From positions 94,112 through 158,111 of the forward strand of contig ONFO01000002.1 of the NCBI GenBank assembly GCA_900317155.1: a stretch of DNA of 64,000 nucleotides. Direction: 5' to 3'. A model generated the notes under the pieces. That model ran no database searches and had not been told where the DNA came from. It saw only the letters and a list, made by a program, of their open reading frames with translations. A program made the position numbers and the translations under genes. Below are positions 10,440-20,158 of this stretch, piece after piece; positions within the stretch are counted from its first letter, which is position 1; each line of letters opens with the position of its first letter. This DNA comes from an uncultured Bacteroidales bacterium (GTDB taxonomy: Bacteria; Bacteroidota; Bacteroidia; Bacteroidales; F082).

Positions 10440-10450
10440 GGTTTTTGTTT

Positions 10451-11368
10451 TTAGCGTAGTTTTCTAAGTGTCTCAGAATTGACCTCTTCCTTCATCTCAT
10501 CGATGACACGCAACAGATACTGACCGTATTCGTTCTTGATCATGGGTTGGGCCAATTGGAGCATCTTCTCCTCGGTAATCCAGCCACGGCGATAGGCGAT
10601 GCCTTCCAAGCAGGCAACCTTCAGTCCAGTGCGTTTCTCGATGACTTCCACGAAAGTGGAGGCTTCGCTCAGCGAGTCGTGTGTACCCGTGTCCAACCAG
10701 GCAAAGCCGCGACCGAGGGTCTGCACCTTCAGTTCACCGTCTTTCAAGAACTCTTGGTTCACCGTAGTGATTTCCAACTCGCCACGAGCAGAAGGCTTGA
10801 TGCTCTTGGCCACACGGACCACCTTGTTGGGGTAGAAATACAAGCCCACCACGGCATAGTTGCTCTTGGGTTGTTTGGGTTTCTCCTCTATGCTGATGCA
10901 GTTGCCCAGTTTGTCGAACTCAGCCACGCCGTAGCGCTCGGGGTCGGCGACCCAATAGCCAAACACAGTGGCTTTGTTTTCTTTTTCGGCAGTACGTACT
11001 GCATCCTCAAGCATCTTGGTGAAGCCATTGCCGTAGAAGATGTTGTCGCCCAAAACGAGACAAGCGCAGTCGTCGCCGATGAACTTCTCACCGATGATGA
11101 AGGCTTGGGCCAGACCATCGGGGGAGGGTTGTTCGGCGTATTCGAAATGGACACCATAATCGGAGCCGTCACCCAAGAGACGCTTGAAGCCTGGCAGGTC
11201 GTATGGCGTGCTGATGATCAGGATGTCGCGGATGCCCGCAAGCATCAAAGCGCTGATGGGATAATACACCATCGGCTTGTCGTAGATGGGGAGCAACTGT
11301 TTGCTCACACCCTTGGTGATGGGGTACAATCTGGTGCCGGAGCCTCCGGCGAGTACTATGCCTTTCAT
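10451..11368 (-). CDS. rmlA: Glucose-1-phosphate thymidylyltransferase
   Basis: A 305-residue nucleotidyltransferase. The N-terminus [19 protein letters not shown] holds the signature GGxGTRLxP nucleotide loop, followed by [15 protein letters not shown], the catalytic-site LGDNIFYG and the [13 protein letters not shown] block, all diagnostic of RmlA. It makes dTDP-glucose from dTTP and glucose-1-phosphate in the cytoplasm, the entry step of the dTDP-sugar branch, and is commonly feedback-inhibited by the end product. It lies between galE and rmlB with gaps of 13 and 11 bases, consistent with one transcript. Confidence 0.96.
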   Translation of the reverse strand: MKGIVLAGGSGTRLYPITKGVSKQLLPIYDKPMVYYPISALMLAGIRDILIISTPYDLPGFKRLLGDGSDYGVHFEYAEQPSPDGLAQAFIIGEKFIGDDCACLVLGDNIFYGNGFTKMLEDAVRTAEKENKATVFGYWVADPERYGVAEFDKLGNCISIEEKPKQPKSNYAVVGLYFYPNKVVRVAKSIKPSARGELEITTVNQEFLKDGELKVQTLGRGFAWLDTGTHDSLSEASTFVEVIEKRTGLKVACLEGIAYRRGWITEEKMLQLAQPMIKNEYGQYLLRVIDEMKEEVNSETLRKLR

Positions 11369-11381
11369 ATTTTTTTGTGTT

Positions 11382-12392
11382 TTAATATCCGTTAGGGTTG
11401 TTTCTTTGCCAGTTCCACGAGTCGCGGCACATCTCTTCGAGGCCGAATTGTGCTTTCCAGCCTAATTCTCGTTCGGCCTTGGCGGGATTGGAATAACAGG
11501 TGGCGATGTCGCCCGCACGTCTGGGCTTGATGCTGTACGGAATCTTGATGCCGTTGACCTTCTCAAAGGTCTTCACCACATCCAACACCGAATAACCGTG
11601 CCCTGTGCCGAGGTTATAAATGGCACAGCCGCAGTTGCGTTCGATGGCTTGGAGGGCAGCCACGTGACCACGTGCCAGATCGACAACATGGATGTAGTCG
11701 CGGACACCTGTGCCGTCAGGGGTTGGATAGTCATTGCCGAATACGCCCAACTCAGCACGTTTGCCCACAGCAACTTGTGTAACATAAGGCATCAAGTTGT
11801 TCGGGATGCCGTTGGGGTTCTCCCCTATCCTACCACTGGGATGGGCACCGATGGGATTGAAATAGCGCAACAACACGATGTTCCATTCCTTGTCGGCTTT
11901 CTGCATGTCCATCATGATTTCCTCAAGCATGCTCTTGGTCTGGCCATAAGGATTGGTGCAATGTCCCTTGGGGCACTCCTCCGTGATGGGGATGATGGCA
12001 GGGTCGCCATAGACGGTGGCCGACGAAGAGAAGATGATGTTTTTGCATCTATGCTGACGCATCACATCAAGCAAAGTCAGTGTGCCGCTGATGTTGTTTT
12101 CGTAATATTCCCAAGGTTTTTCCACGCTCTCTCCCACGGCCTTCAGCCCAGCGAAGTGGATGCAGGCATCGAAACGATGGGCTTCCATCACACGGTTGAG
12201 GCTTTCGCGGTCGCGGATGTCGACTTCATAAAAAGGGATTTTCTTGCCCGTCAGTTCCGCCACGCGCTCCAACGACTTGCGGTTGGAGTTACTGAGGTTG
12301 TCGATGACGACGGTCTCGTGGCCTGAGGCAGTGAGTTCCACTAAAGTGTGCGAGCCAATGAAGCCAGCGCCGCCTGTGACTAAGATATTCAT
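11382..12392 (-). CDS. galE: UDP-glucose 4-epimerase
   Basis: A 336-residue extended SDR enzyme. It begins [20 protein letters not shown] and contains [21 protein letters not shown] with the active-site Ser/Thr, the Tyr-xxx-Lys pair in [10 protein letters not shown], and [15 protein letters not shown], all as in GalE. It interconverts UDP-glucose and UDP-galactose (or the N-acetyl forms), supplying galactose-type donors for the glycan. The frame extends to a TTG at 12407, which would overlap the methyltransferase stop; the ATG at 12392 starts exactly at the Rossmann strand and is preferred. It lies 11 bases downstream of the methyltransferase gene. Confidence 0.94.
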   Translation of the reverse strand: MNILVTGGAGFIGSHTLVELTASGHETVVIDNLSNSNRKSLERVAELTGKKIPFYEVDIRDRESLNRVMEAHRFDACIHFAGLKAVGESVEKPWEYYENNISGTLTLLDVMRQHRCKNIIFSSSATVYGDPAIIPITEECPKGHCTNPYGQTKSMLEEIMMDMQKADKEWNIVLLRYFNPIGAHPSGRIGENPNGIPNNLMPYVTQVAVGKRAELGVFGNDYPTPDGTGVRDYIHVVDLARGHVAALQAIERNCGCAIYNLGTGHGYSVLDVVKTFEKVNGIKIPYSIKPRRAGDIATCYSNPAKAERELGWKAQFGLEEMCRDSWNWQRNNPNGY

Positions 12393-12403
12393 GGATTTAA
12401 TAT

Positions 12404-14122
12404 TCAAAATTTAAAATTTAAAATTAAGTCAATCTCTTCTGATTCAAGTTGATATAAAGAAAAGATGAGATTGTCGATTATATTTTGAGATTCAACATTA
12501 CCCTGCAAAGCTGCATCTACCAAAGCACTGAGTTTCTTATCGGTTTCATCACTGATCTTGGGGAAAGGCAAAGCCGAAAGGTTGCCTTTCAATATCTTGA
12601 GGTCGTTGAAGCGTTTGACATACAAAAAGTTAAATAACTCCGAATTAAGGAATGCCAACACCGTCTTGATACTCATGCCATCCACTTGAGGAATGAGGAT
12701 ATTGGCACTGTTGAGGAATAGGCGTTGCTGATTATCGTAAGTAAAGCAGAGACGGCTTGAGACGAATTTATACACCAATTTCTCCTTTGCGCGGTAGAAT
12801 TCATCTTTTGCACACTGCTGAAAATCAGGGCGGTTGTATTTGATGTAACGACTTGCTTTCTTCAAGCCGTATTTCGTAATGTCCTTACCCATAAAAATGG
12901 GTTCCAAGTCCTTCTGCGGTCTGTCTTTCAGAACTTTAGCATTGTTTCCCGTGATGATTCCCAAAGCCCATTGACTATGGGAGAGGTCATCATGACGTAG
13001 GCGCTCTGCTTTAGAAAGGATTTTTTCGGTGCGGTCGTCAAGCAAAGGAAGCGCACAAAAGTCATCATTACCAGGTTGCCACGTCTTCTTGAACACCTCA
13101 TTTCGGGCCGTCTTGACCCAATAGGTTTGACAGCCACTCACGGGGGACTTCCTGACTTTCAGACTGATGAAATCCGTAAACACACCCTTGAAACGCTCAT
13201 GGTATAGCTTCAACGTATCAATGCAGGTTTCTTGTGCCACAAAACGGCGGAAATCGGCGTGAACCTTGATTTTCAGCACCGACGACGGCATAAGGAAGTG
13301 CAATATCCCCTTGTCATTCAAAAACTTATAAGATTCCGTAAAGAACAAAGTCGCCTGCTCGTTCGACTGGATGATATCAGAACTGTGCTTTTTGCGTTTT
13401 TCACTGCCCCATGGCGGATTTGTGATGATATAATCAAACTTCAATCCAGCCAAGGCCGATTGGGCGTGCTGCAGGAAATCTATCTGGTAAATCTGAGGAT
13501 AAGTATTTGATTCATTGAACCTCACAATGAGATTCGCTTTGGCAATCATTACTGCGAGTGGATCGTTGTCGATGCCAAAAAGCTGTTCAAGACTCGCACC
13601 TTTGACTTTCAGTAAAAAAATGCCACTTCCGCAACAAGGATCCAAAAACCGTTGTCCTTCATAAACTTGCACCTCGGAAAGCATCTCTTCGACAATAACG
13701 GGCTTTGTATAGTACAAGCCTGTCAAAATGCGGCTCCCCTCTGTTGTAAGCGATTGATACACGTAGCCAATCCAGTCGTCCTGCCTGTTTTTCAGAATCT
13801 GTCTTGGTATCGACAGCGGCAGTCTTTCATAATGCGTGTATTCCTCAAAAAAACGATTCTTGTTGTCCTGATTGACTCTATTGTGTTCCAAATAGGCAGC
13901 GCAAAGACTGAAAATCAAGTCCTTGATTTGAAACTGCTGGGCTTTCAAATCCTCAACAAACCGAGGTAGACTTCCCGCGCTTACATAGCCTTCGGGAACA
14001 ATGATTTTTTGCGAGCGGACTTTATTGGCTCTTCTCGTCAAACGGTCTTTTTCACTCAACCGCAATTTGTCCCAATTCCGTCTTGTAGCTTTTGAAATCA
14101 TTTTTGTTGTTTCCGACTTCAT
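12404..14122 (-). CDS. Orphan adenine-specific DNA methyltransferase (N6-MTase with TaqI-like C-terminus)
   Basis: A 572-residue class I methyltransferase. The SAM-binding region is around FLDPCCGSGIFLLKV, the D-loop acid around FGIDNDPLAVMIAKANL, and the catalytic NPPW motif is in YIITNPPWGSEKRKK, typical of N6-adenine methylation. The C-terminal half (FMGKDITKYGL..., then ...NILIPQVDGMSIKTVLAFLNS) resembles the target-recognition region of Eco57I/TaqI-like enzymes. The start at 14122 is chosen because an AGGAGG Shine-Dalgarno lies 9 bases upstream, rare in this window; the frame continues to ATG 14146 and TTG 14185. No restriction subunit is adjacent, so it is solitary, and it heads the polysaccharide operon. 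Its composition is more A+T-rich than the sugar genes. Confidence 0.8.
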   Translation of the reverse strand: MKSETTKMISKATRRNWDKLRLSEKDRLTRRANKVRSQKIIVPEGYVSAGSLPRFVEDLKAQQFQIKDLIFSLCAAYLEHNRVNQDNKNRFFEEYTHYERLPLSIPRQILKNRQDDWIGYVYQSLTTEGSRILTGLYYTKPVIVEEMLSEVQVYEGQRFLDPCCGSGIFLLKVKGASLEQLFGIDNDPLAVMIAKANLIVRFNESNTYPQIYQIDFLQHAQSALAGLKFDYIITNPPWGSEKRKKHSSDIIQSNEQATLFFTESYKFLNDKGILHFLMPSSVLKIKVHADFRRFVAQETCIDTLKLYHERFKGVFTDFISLKVRKSPVSGCQTYWVKTARNEVFKKTWQPGNDDFCALPLLDDRTEKILSKAERLRHDDLSHSQWALGIITGNNAKVLKDRPQKDLEPIFMGKDITKYGLKKASRYIKYNRPDFQQCAKDEFYRAKEKLVYKFVSSRLCFTYDNQQRLFLNSANILIPQVDGMSIKTVLAFLNSELFNFLYVKRFNDLKILKGNLSALPFPKISDETDKKLSALVDAALQGNVESQNIIDNLIFSLYQLESEEIDLILNFKF

Positions 14123-14213
14123 ACAGCTTCGCCTCCTAAGTCCCATTAAAAAACTCTTAACGAACTCTTTTTCAACACCATACAAAACCGCATAATACGG
14201 TATTTAAAACTTG

Positions 14214-14221
14214 CAAATATA
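14214..14221 (-). promoter_or_regulatory. Promoter -7 box for the methyltransferase/polysaccharide operon
   Basis: On the minus strand this reads TATATTTG, a match to the Bacteroidota -7 consensus TAnnTTTG. It lies about 90 bases upstream of the methyltransferase start at 14122. A convincing -33 TTTG element at the usual spacing was not found. It is the only good -7 box found on this strand before the long run of minus-strand genes, so it may drive the whole series. Confidence 0.5.
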
Positions 14222-14302
14222 TGTTTTTTTTCAATACATTGCCCTTTTTATTATATAATAATTAATAAACACAGGAATAGCGAGTTAGATTTTAAAATTG
14301 TT

Positions 14303-14310
14303 TATTTTTG
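14303..14310 (+). promoter_or_regulatory. Promoter -7 box for tsaB
   Basis: TATTTTTG matches TAnnTTTG and is 23 bases upstream of the tsaB start codon, giving a short leader. It is divergent from the methyltransferase promoter box about 80 bases away. The -33 element is weak. Confidence 0.55.
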
Positions 14311-14332
14311 CACCACTAAAAAATATGCAACA

Positions 14333-15031
14333 ATGATACTATGTTTAGAAACGGCAACTCCGGTTTGTTCGGTCGCTCTTAATTCGGCTTGTTGTACGTT
14401 GGCAATGCGTGAGACTGAAGGTCAAAATGCACATTCTGAGAAGATTACCAATTTTATCAATGAAGTAATGAATGAAGCGGGCATTGGATATTCCCAATTG
14501 GACGCAGTGGCCGTAAGTCAAGGTCCTGGATCGTATACTGGGCTACGCATCGGAGTAAGTACAGCAAAAGGCATCTGCTATGCCGCCGACCTCCCTTTGA
14601 TGGCTATCGACACGTTGGAAGCCATGGCGCATGGCATGAAAGAAAAGTTAGGTAGCCAGATTGGACCCGACGACATCCTCATTCCCATGATTGATGCCCG
14701 AAGAATGGAAGTATATGCTTCCGTTTTCGATGCCAACTTACAAAAAATCAATGATACTGAAGCTCTTGTCATCGATGAAAACGCTTTCGAAGACTTGCGC
14801 AAGTCACATCGGCTGTGGCTCTTCGGTGATGGTGCACCAAAGTTAAAAAAATTATTTGAAAGCCAACCTAATATCAGCATTGTTGATGGTTTCAGACCCT
14901 CAGCGGCATATATGCGTCTTTTGGCGGAACAGGCTTTGCAGAAACAGCAGTTTGTCGACGTGGCATATTTCGAACCGTTTTATTTGAAGGACTTTATTGC
15001 CGGTAAACCACACGTGAAGGGTTTGGGGTAG
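14333..15031 (+). CDS. tsaB: tRNA threonylcarbamoyladenosine biosynthesis protein TsaB
   Basis: A 232-residue protein of the TsaB (YeaZ) family. The N-terminus ILCLETATPVCSVAL forms the first actin-like strand, and SQGPGSYTGLRIGVSTAKG is the family signature near residues 63-81. TsaB works with TsaD and TsaE to make the t6A37 modification of ANN-decoding tRNAs; it has the ASKHA fold but lacks the catalytic metal site. The gene stands alone between the divergent methyltransferase and the M28 peptidase gene 30 bases downstream, with which it may be cotranscribed. Confidence 0.93.
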   Translation: MILCLETATPVCSVALNSACCTLAMRETEGQNAHSEKITNFINEVMNEAGIGYSQLDAVAVSQGPGSYTGLRIGVSTAKGICYAADLPLMAIDTLEAMAHGMKEKLGSQIGPDDILIPMIDARRMEVYASVFDANLQKINDTEALVIDENAFEDLRKSHRLWLFGDGAPKLKKLFESQPNISIVDGFRPSAAYMRLLAEQALQKQQFVDVAYFEPFYLKDFIAGKPHVKGLG

Positions 15032-15061
15032 AATTGAGAGTTAAAAATTGAGAGTATTATA

Positions 15062-16279
15062 ATGAAGAAAATAGTATTTATCGCACTGTTTTTGGCGGTA
15101 AGCTTTGCGAGCAGCGCGCAGGCACCACATATCTATGAGCACACTTATCCAGTGATTGTAACCGAGAACCCGGAAATCCGTTCGCTCATGGATTCCGTCT
15201 CTGTCGATAGTATCGAAGCAAGCATTGCCCACCTAAGTTCGTACCACAACCGCCGATACGACAGTCGTTATATTTGGGAAGTACAAGACTGGCTTGTAAG
15301 CCGTTACAAGCAAATGGGATTCGACACGGTAGCGCTACACGATTTCCCTATCCCCGACACTGACATCGAGACTGCCGACAACATTCTCGCCATAAAATGG
15401 GGCACAAAGGCCCCTGAAGAGTACGTGATATGTGGGGCTCACTATGACTCATGGAACTCCGACGGTGCCGACCCCGACACCATCCGCTCTCCTGGTGCCG
15501 ACGACAATGCATCGGGTGTGGCAGGTATCCTTGAAACTGCAAGATTGTTAAGCAATTACACCTTTGACCGCACCCTCATCTTTGCCAACTGGTGTGCCGA
15601 AGAAATCGGTCTGATAGGCAGCGCAGCCTATGCGGCAGATTGTGCTGAAGCACGCATGGACATTGTAGGCTATTTCAACCTCGACATGATAGGCTACCTC
15701 AAAGAAGGCACAGACATTCATGTCCATCTGATGTACACCACACAAGATTCGCTCATTGCAAATTATGTCTACAACCTTAGCCATATTTATTTCCCTGATA
15801 TGCCTATCCGCCAAAACTGGCTGGCTTGGGGCGACAGCGATTATTCCTCCTTCAACCGCAACGGGTATGCCGCCATTCATCCTTTTGAAGACGTTCATGC
15901 CAGTTCGCCGTTTATCCACACAAGAAACGATGTTTTAGGCCTAAGTGTCAACAACATGAACCAAGCAAAACGCTTCACTGAACTTAACCTTGGGTTGGTG
16001 GCAACCCTAGCTGGATTAAATCATGATGGTGTCTCAGAAAACGAAGAAAACCAGGTGGCAATATATCCCAATCCAGCTCAAGACGCCGTCAATATCTTGA
16101 CTGAAGACGGTTTGCAACGGATTGAAATCTACAACCTTTTGGGACAAGCCATCGAGACCTTCGAAATGAATGGTGAATACCAAATCACCATCCATACAAG
16201 CCAATATAACTCTGGAATTTACATGGTAAGGATAACCACCGAAAGAAGTGTTGTGTCAAAACAACTAATCGTCAAATAA
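15062..16279 (+). CDS. Secreted M28-family zinc aminopeptidase with type IX secretion sorting domain
   Basis: A 405-residue exported peptidase. Residues 1-20 are a signal peptide ending near SSAQA. The M28 zinc site is complete: GAHYDS, GADDNASG, the catalytic CAEEIGL, NLDMIGY and a late histidine in SPFIHTRND. From about residue 325 there is a C-terminal sorting domain of the Por type (VAIYPNPAQD..., IEIYNLLGQ, GIYMVRI, KQLIVK), which routes proteins through the type IX secretion system and is then cleaved. The protein therefore probably acts outside the cell or on its surface, removing N-terminal amino acids from peptides. It converges on the DUF748 gene with only 2 bases between stops. Confidence 0.92.
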   Translation: MKKIVFIALFLAVSFASSAQAPHIYEHTYPVIVTENPEIRSLMDSVSVDSIEASIAHLSSYHNRRYDSRYIWEVQDWLVSRYKQMGFDTVALHDFPIPDTDIETADNILAIKWGTKAPEEYVICGAHYDSWNSDGADPDTIRSPGADDNASGVAGILETARLLSNYTFDRTLIFANWCAEEIGLIGSAAYAADCAEARMDIVGYFNLDMIGYLKEGTDIHVHLMYTTQDSLIANYVYNLSHIYFPDMPIRQNWLAWGDSDYSSFNRNGYAAIHPFEDVHASSPFIHTRNDVLGLSVNNMNQAKRFTELNLGLVATLAGLNHDGVSENEENQVAIYPNPAQDAVNILTEDGLQRIEIYNLLGQAIETFEMNGEYQITIHTSQYNSGIYMVRITTERSVVSKQLIVK

Positions 16280-16281
16280 GG

Positions 16282-18510
16282 TTATTCCATTTCCTCGTAG
16301 GTGAAGACATGCATCTCATAACGGGAAGGCTTCACAATAGTTTTCATCAGGCTCGTGTCAATGGTGGTCACGGTTATTTGCTCGGGTGACAGGCCTTTGA
16401 CATTTTGCAAGTAATCGGTGAGCAAATCGTTCCATCTATTCATCACACCCGAGAGAATCTTTTCCGATTTGTCGTGATACACCTCATAGGCCACTGAAGC
16501 CACATCCTTTTTGGAATGCAACTTCTTTTTCTTGGAATATTGGACTGCATATTCGCACAATCCCTTGTCGTTCAGCTTGATGTTTCGTATTACCTCGTGT
16601 GTCAAAAAGTCAACATCAGCAGATTGCAGTTCGGGGTGGATGGAGAGGTAATAATCGCGCTGCAGCTGCATGATACACAGCTGTTTGATAGTCTCTTCAT
16701 ACTGTATCTGCTCCTCTAAAACGATACTCAAGTCAGAACGGCTTTGGAGGGTGGTGGCCACATTGTCGATCATCACGTATTGGGCGGGTGAGAAATCGAA
16801 TTGCAAAGGATCGAAAGGAATGTATTTCAGGTTGTTTTCTTCGTCGGTCATCAGCCGAAATGGTGAAGCAGCCACTTTTGTCAGAAGATTGGAAAACACT
16901 TTGTTCAAAGCCTTTCGGTAGGAAAAAGCGGGGTCGTTCAAATTGCCTGAAACAGGCAAGTCGAGGCTGACATTATTGCTCTTGTCAGTAAGTAGATAAA
17001 AACCCAGTTTTAGCGGCACTTTTTCATACTGAGGATGAAAATGCTTCACTTTATCGCCAAGTTTTGGAGCTGCTATCTGTAACTTATTGATTCCATTTAA
17101 GTTGCCATTAGAAATGATATTTTGGCTTCGGAAGGAAAGCGTCCCGTTTTCTATCGGGAAGCCAAACAGTTGTATAGCATAAGGAGAAAAGTCGGCAACC
17201 TTCACATTGCTGAGCATCAGAGTGAGGTTATGATTGTCACGTCCACTGAAACGGCCTTGCCAATTTAAGCGGAGTTTGCCTACTTTATTGAGTGCGGCCT
17301 GCAATTGGATGGCATTGTCTCCATCATTAGAGAATTGCTTGGATGTCAGGTTGATATCCGAAATCATATAACGGAAAGTATCGGCAAGGGTGCAATCCTC
17401 ATACATCACTTTCGATTGATTGATATTCAAATCGGTAATGTTGACTTTCCAAGGTTTTTCCTCTTCATTTTCTTCCACCATCATTGTATCAACAACAGGC
17501 TGCATTTCAGTTGAATCGCGATAAAAATAACTGCCCAACACCAAATCGAAATTTGAAGTACTGTCGGACTTGATGATGTAAGTCGTATTCAGTCCAGAAA
17601 GATAGAGTTGGTTAAGGTCAATAATCTTATCTTCGAGACGCAAACTGCGAATCTCTGCATAAACCGAATCGATGGCACCTAATGGATTGCCTGTCGTATC
17701 TTGCAAGGTTAACGCATTGAGTGCAAGGTTGCCCGTAATGTCAAAATCAAAGATGTGGTCCGTTGAGCCTTGGGCCACCAAATCCAAATTGGCCAAACCT
17801 TCCAGCAACTCAACAGGATAATACTGTTGCACATAAGGCTCGATGAATTCAACGTCTATATTATTCAGTTTCAGATTAATGGTATATTCCTTCGCATTTT
17901 CGGAAAGGCGAATATCGGTATGTAAAGTGGCATTGTCAGAGAGCGATAAGTCGAGACCAACATCAGTATTCAAATCTGAAAAATCGATGCTGGGAATCCG
18001 TAACGAAATGTCACGTAACAAAACCTCGTTGCCCAAGGCCAAATCGGCATAACGGATGTCGCTTTTGTCGAGAAGGATGTCATTGAGAATCAATCCAAAA
18101 GTATAGGATTTATTATCTGTGGTATCGGAGGCGAACCGTTCCAACAGACTGTTGAAATTGAACCAATCGTGATCTTGTTCCACGTTAACCTTCAATCCAG
18201 AAAGCGTGGCTTCTTTGATCTGCAGACGGCGGCTTAGCAAGTCGCGCCACCTTATTTTCGTTTCGAAGCGTTCAAAACTTACAAATGGTGCGGTATCATT
18301 ATCTTCAAAAAGCGTCAAGTCCTTGATTTTCACTTTGCCTGTGAAAACATTTACATCAATTTTTCCAATGTCCAATTCACGGCCTATCAATTCCTTGTCG
18401 TGTTTTTCTGCATACTTTTTTGTTATTGGTGCAGCCAAAAAATTAGCCACAAGGAGCAGAACAACAACGACTCCCAGAATAATAAGTGGGATTTTGAACG
18501 CTTTTTTCAT
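16282..18510 (-). CDS. DUF748/AsmA-like envelope protein
   Basis: A 742-residue protein with one N-terminal membrane segment (about 7-27) followed by a large periplasmic part. The opening ITKKYAEKHDKELIGRELDIGKIDVNVFTGKVKIKDLTL block and the following repeated beta-strand units match DUF748/AsmA-like proteins, whose relatives (TamB, YhdP) form a hydrophobic groove that may carry lipids between membranes. C-terminal helices follow after about residue 590. It lies 2 bases downstream of gltX and reads in the same direction, so cotranscription is likely although the functions are unrelated. Exact substrate is unknown. Confidence 0.8.
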   Translation of the reverse strand: MKKAFKIPLIILGVVVVLLLVANFLAAPITKKYAEKHDKELIGRELDIGKIDVNVFTGKVKIKDLTLFEDNDTAPFVSFERFETKIRWRDLLSRRLQIKEATLSGLKVNVEQDHDWFNFNSLLERFASDTTDNKSYTFGLILNDILLDKSDIRYADLALGNEVLLRDISLRIPSIDFSDLNTDVGLDLSLSDNATLHTDIRLSENAKEYTINLKLNNIDVEFIEPYVQQYYPVELLEGLANLDLVAQGSTDHIFDFDITGNLALNALTLQDTTGNPLGAIDSVYAEIRSLRLEDKIIDLNQLYLSGLNTTYIIKSDSTSNFDLVLGSYFYRDSTEMQPVVDTMMVEENEEEKPWKVNITDLNINQSKVMYEDCTLADTFRYMISDINLTSKQFSNDGDNAIQLQAALNKVGKLRLNWQGRFSGRDNHNLTLMLSNVKVADFSPYAIQLFGFPIENGTLSFRSQNIISNGNLNGINKLQIAAPKLGDKVKHFHPQYEKVPLKLGFYLLTDKSNNVSLDLPVSGNLNDPAFSYRKALNKVFSNLLTKVAASPFRLMTDEENNLKYIPFDPLQFDFSPAQYVMIDNVATTLQSRSDLSIVLEEQIQYEETIKQLCIMQLQRDYYLSIHPELQSADVDFLTHEVIRNIKLNDKGLCEYAVQYSKKKKLHSKKDVASVAYEVYHDKSEKILSGVMNRWNDLLTDYLQNVKGLSPEQITVTTIDTSLMKTIVKPSRYEMHVFTYEEME

Positions 18511-18512
18511 TC

Positions 18513-20030
18513 TTATCCTAAGGCTTTCACGCCAGCATCGATGCGTTTCAAAGTCTCTTCCTTACCTAAAAGTTCAAGAATTTCACCGATGTGTGGACCT
18601 TTTCCGGCACCCACCACCATCAGACGAAGGCCGTTCATCACCAGGCCCATGTTCAGCTCGTTGCTGGTAATCCAGTTGTTGAGTGTCTCATCAATGTTGG
18701 CCAAGCTGAAGTCCTCAATACCCTTGATGACTTCCTTTACCTTGAGCATAGTTTCGGCAGAGTTTTCCTTCCAACGCTTCTTCACGGTGACAGGATCGTA
18801 TTCCGTAGGAGCCTCAAAGAAGAAGAAGCTTTGGTCCCAAATCTCTTTCACGAAGTTGACCCTATCTTTCACCAAACCAGCCACTTTCACGGCAAAGTCA
18901 AGCGGCGTATCAATACCTTTTTCGGCTTTCAGCCAAGTTTGGTAATCCTTGCCGACTTCCTCGTTTGTTTTGCGCATAAGCCATTCGTGGTTGAACCATT
19001 TGGTCTTCTCCACGTTGAACTTGGCGCCACTCTTGCTGCAGCGCTCCAACGAAAAGGCCTGGATAAGCTCATCCATGGTAAAGATTTCCTGTTCAGTACC
19101 AGGATTCCAACCCAAAAGCGCAAGCATGTTGATGAAAGCCTCGGGGTAGTAACCTGATTGCTTGTAACCCATTGCCGTATCGCCAGTCTTCGGGTCGACC
19201 CAATACATCGGGAAAACGGGGAAACCAAGGCGGTCGCCGTCGCGTTTGCTGAGTTTGCCGTTACCATCGGGTTTGAGCAAGAGCGGCAAATGGGCAAACT
19301 GAGGAGCCTCCCAACCGAAAGCCTCATACAGCATAATGTGCAAAGGCATGGAAGGCAGCCACTCCTCGCCACGAATCACATGACTGATTTTCATCAGGTG
19401 ATCGTCGACGATGTTGGCCAAATGATAGGTGGGCATGCCATCAGACTTGAACAAAACTTTGTCGTCCAATGTATTGGTCTGCACATGCACCTCGCCACGA
19501 ATCAGGTCATGCATGACGATTTCACGGTCCTCAGGAATCATGAAACGTACTGTGTAAGGCGTGCCGTCAGCGATAAGCTTGTCGACTTCTTCCTTGCTCA
19601 TGGTCAAGCTGTTGCGTAAGTGTTTACGGCTTTGGCAGTTGTAGATAAAGGTCTGCTTGTTGGCTTCGGCTTCTTTACGGTATTTGTCAAGTTCCTCAGC
19701 GGTATCGAAGGCGATATAGGCGCAGCCTTTGGCCAACAATTCATCGCTATATTGTTTGTAAAGATGTTTGCGGTTGCTCTGTTTGTAAGGACCATATTCG
19801 CCCCCCACATAGTCGCTCTCGTCAAACTTGATGCCGCACCAGTCCAAAGACTCCACGATGTATTGCTCGGCTCCTGGTACAAAGCGGGTTTGGTCGGTAT
19901 CTTCAATGCGAAGAATCATCTTTCCTCCGTTCTTCTTGGCAAACAGATAGTTATATAATGCAGTACGCACACCCCCGATGTGCAAGGGACCCGTCGGGCT
20001 AGGGGCAAATCTTACTCTGACTTCTTTCAT
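18513..20030 (-). CDS. gltX: Glutamyl-tRNA synthetase
   Basis: A 505-residue class I aminoacyl-tRNA synthetase. The N-terminal [26 protein letters not shown] contains the HIGH-type ATP motif, and [14 protein letters not shown] is the KMSKS-type loop. The C-terminal helical anticodon-binding region follows from about residue 330, and the length is normal for bacterial GluRS. It charges tRNA-Glu with glutamate. A -7 box TATTTTTG lies 26 bases upstream on the minus strand. Confidence 0.97.
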   Translation of the reverse strand: MKEVRVRFAPSPTGPLHIGGVRTALYNYLFAKKNGGKMILRIEDTDQTRFVPGAEQYIVESLDWCGIKFDESDYVGGEYGPYKQSNRKHLYKQYSDELLAKGCAYIAFDTAEELDKYRKEAEANKQTFIYNCQSRKHLRNSLTMSKEEVDKLIADGTPYTVRFMIPEDREIVMHDLIRGEVHVQTNTLDDKVLFKSDGMPTYHLANIVDDHLMKISHVIRGEEWLPSMPLHIMLYEAFGWEAPQFAHLPLLLKPDGNGKLSKRDGDRLGFPVFPMYWVDPKTGDTAMGYKQSGYYPEAFINMLALLGWNPGTEQEIFTMDELIQAFSLERCSKSGAKFNVEKTKWFNHEWLMRKTNEEVGKDYQTWLKAEKGIDTPLDFAVKVAGLVKDRVNFVKEIWDQSFFFFEAPTEYDPVTVKKRWKENSAETMLKVKEVIKGIEDFSLANIDETLNNWITSNELNMGLVMNGLRLMVVGAGKGPHIGEILELLGKEETLKRIDAGVKALG

Positions 20031-20056
20031 TTTTGTATGGATTACGTTTGAGGCTG

Positions 20057-20064
20057 CAAAAATA
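20057..20064 (-). promoter_or_regulatory. Promoter -7 box for gltX
   Basis: The minus strand reads TATTTTTG here, matching TAnnTTTG, 26 bases before the gltX start. No good -33 TTTG is seen at about 19 bases, only a TTTA. Confidence 0.55.
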
Positions 20065-20110
20065 CAGATTCTGTGTTATTAAAGGTATTTCATTCTTGAT
20101 AATTGCAAAC

Positions 20111-20140
20111 AAAAAAAGCAGGCCGAGACCTGCTTTTTCT
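20111..20140 (-). terminator. Intrinsic terminator after the DUF2135-type lipoprotein gene
   Basis: AAAAAGCAGG at 20113-20122 pairs with CCTGCTTTTT at 20129-20138 around a 6-base loop. The minus-strand transcript of the 20159-21103 gene would form this hairpin about 20 bases after its stop and run into a U-tract. The structure is symmetrical, so it could work in both directions. Confidence 0.85.
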
Positions 20141-20158
20141 GGTTTTCGTTACAAAAAA

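Noticed and set aside
14123-14185. N-terminal extension of the methyltransferase from TTG 14185 or ATG 14146
   Set aside because: A strong AGGAGG lies 9 bases before the ATG at 14122, which therefore decides the start.
15912-15920. Perfect DnaA box TTATCCACA
   Set aside because: It is a single copy inside the coding sequence of the M28 peptidase, with no cluster of further boxes or A+T-rich unwinding region, so it is not evidence of an origin.
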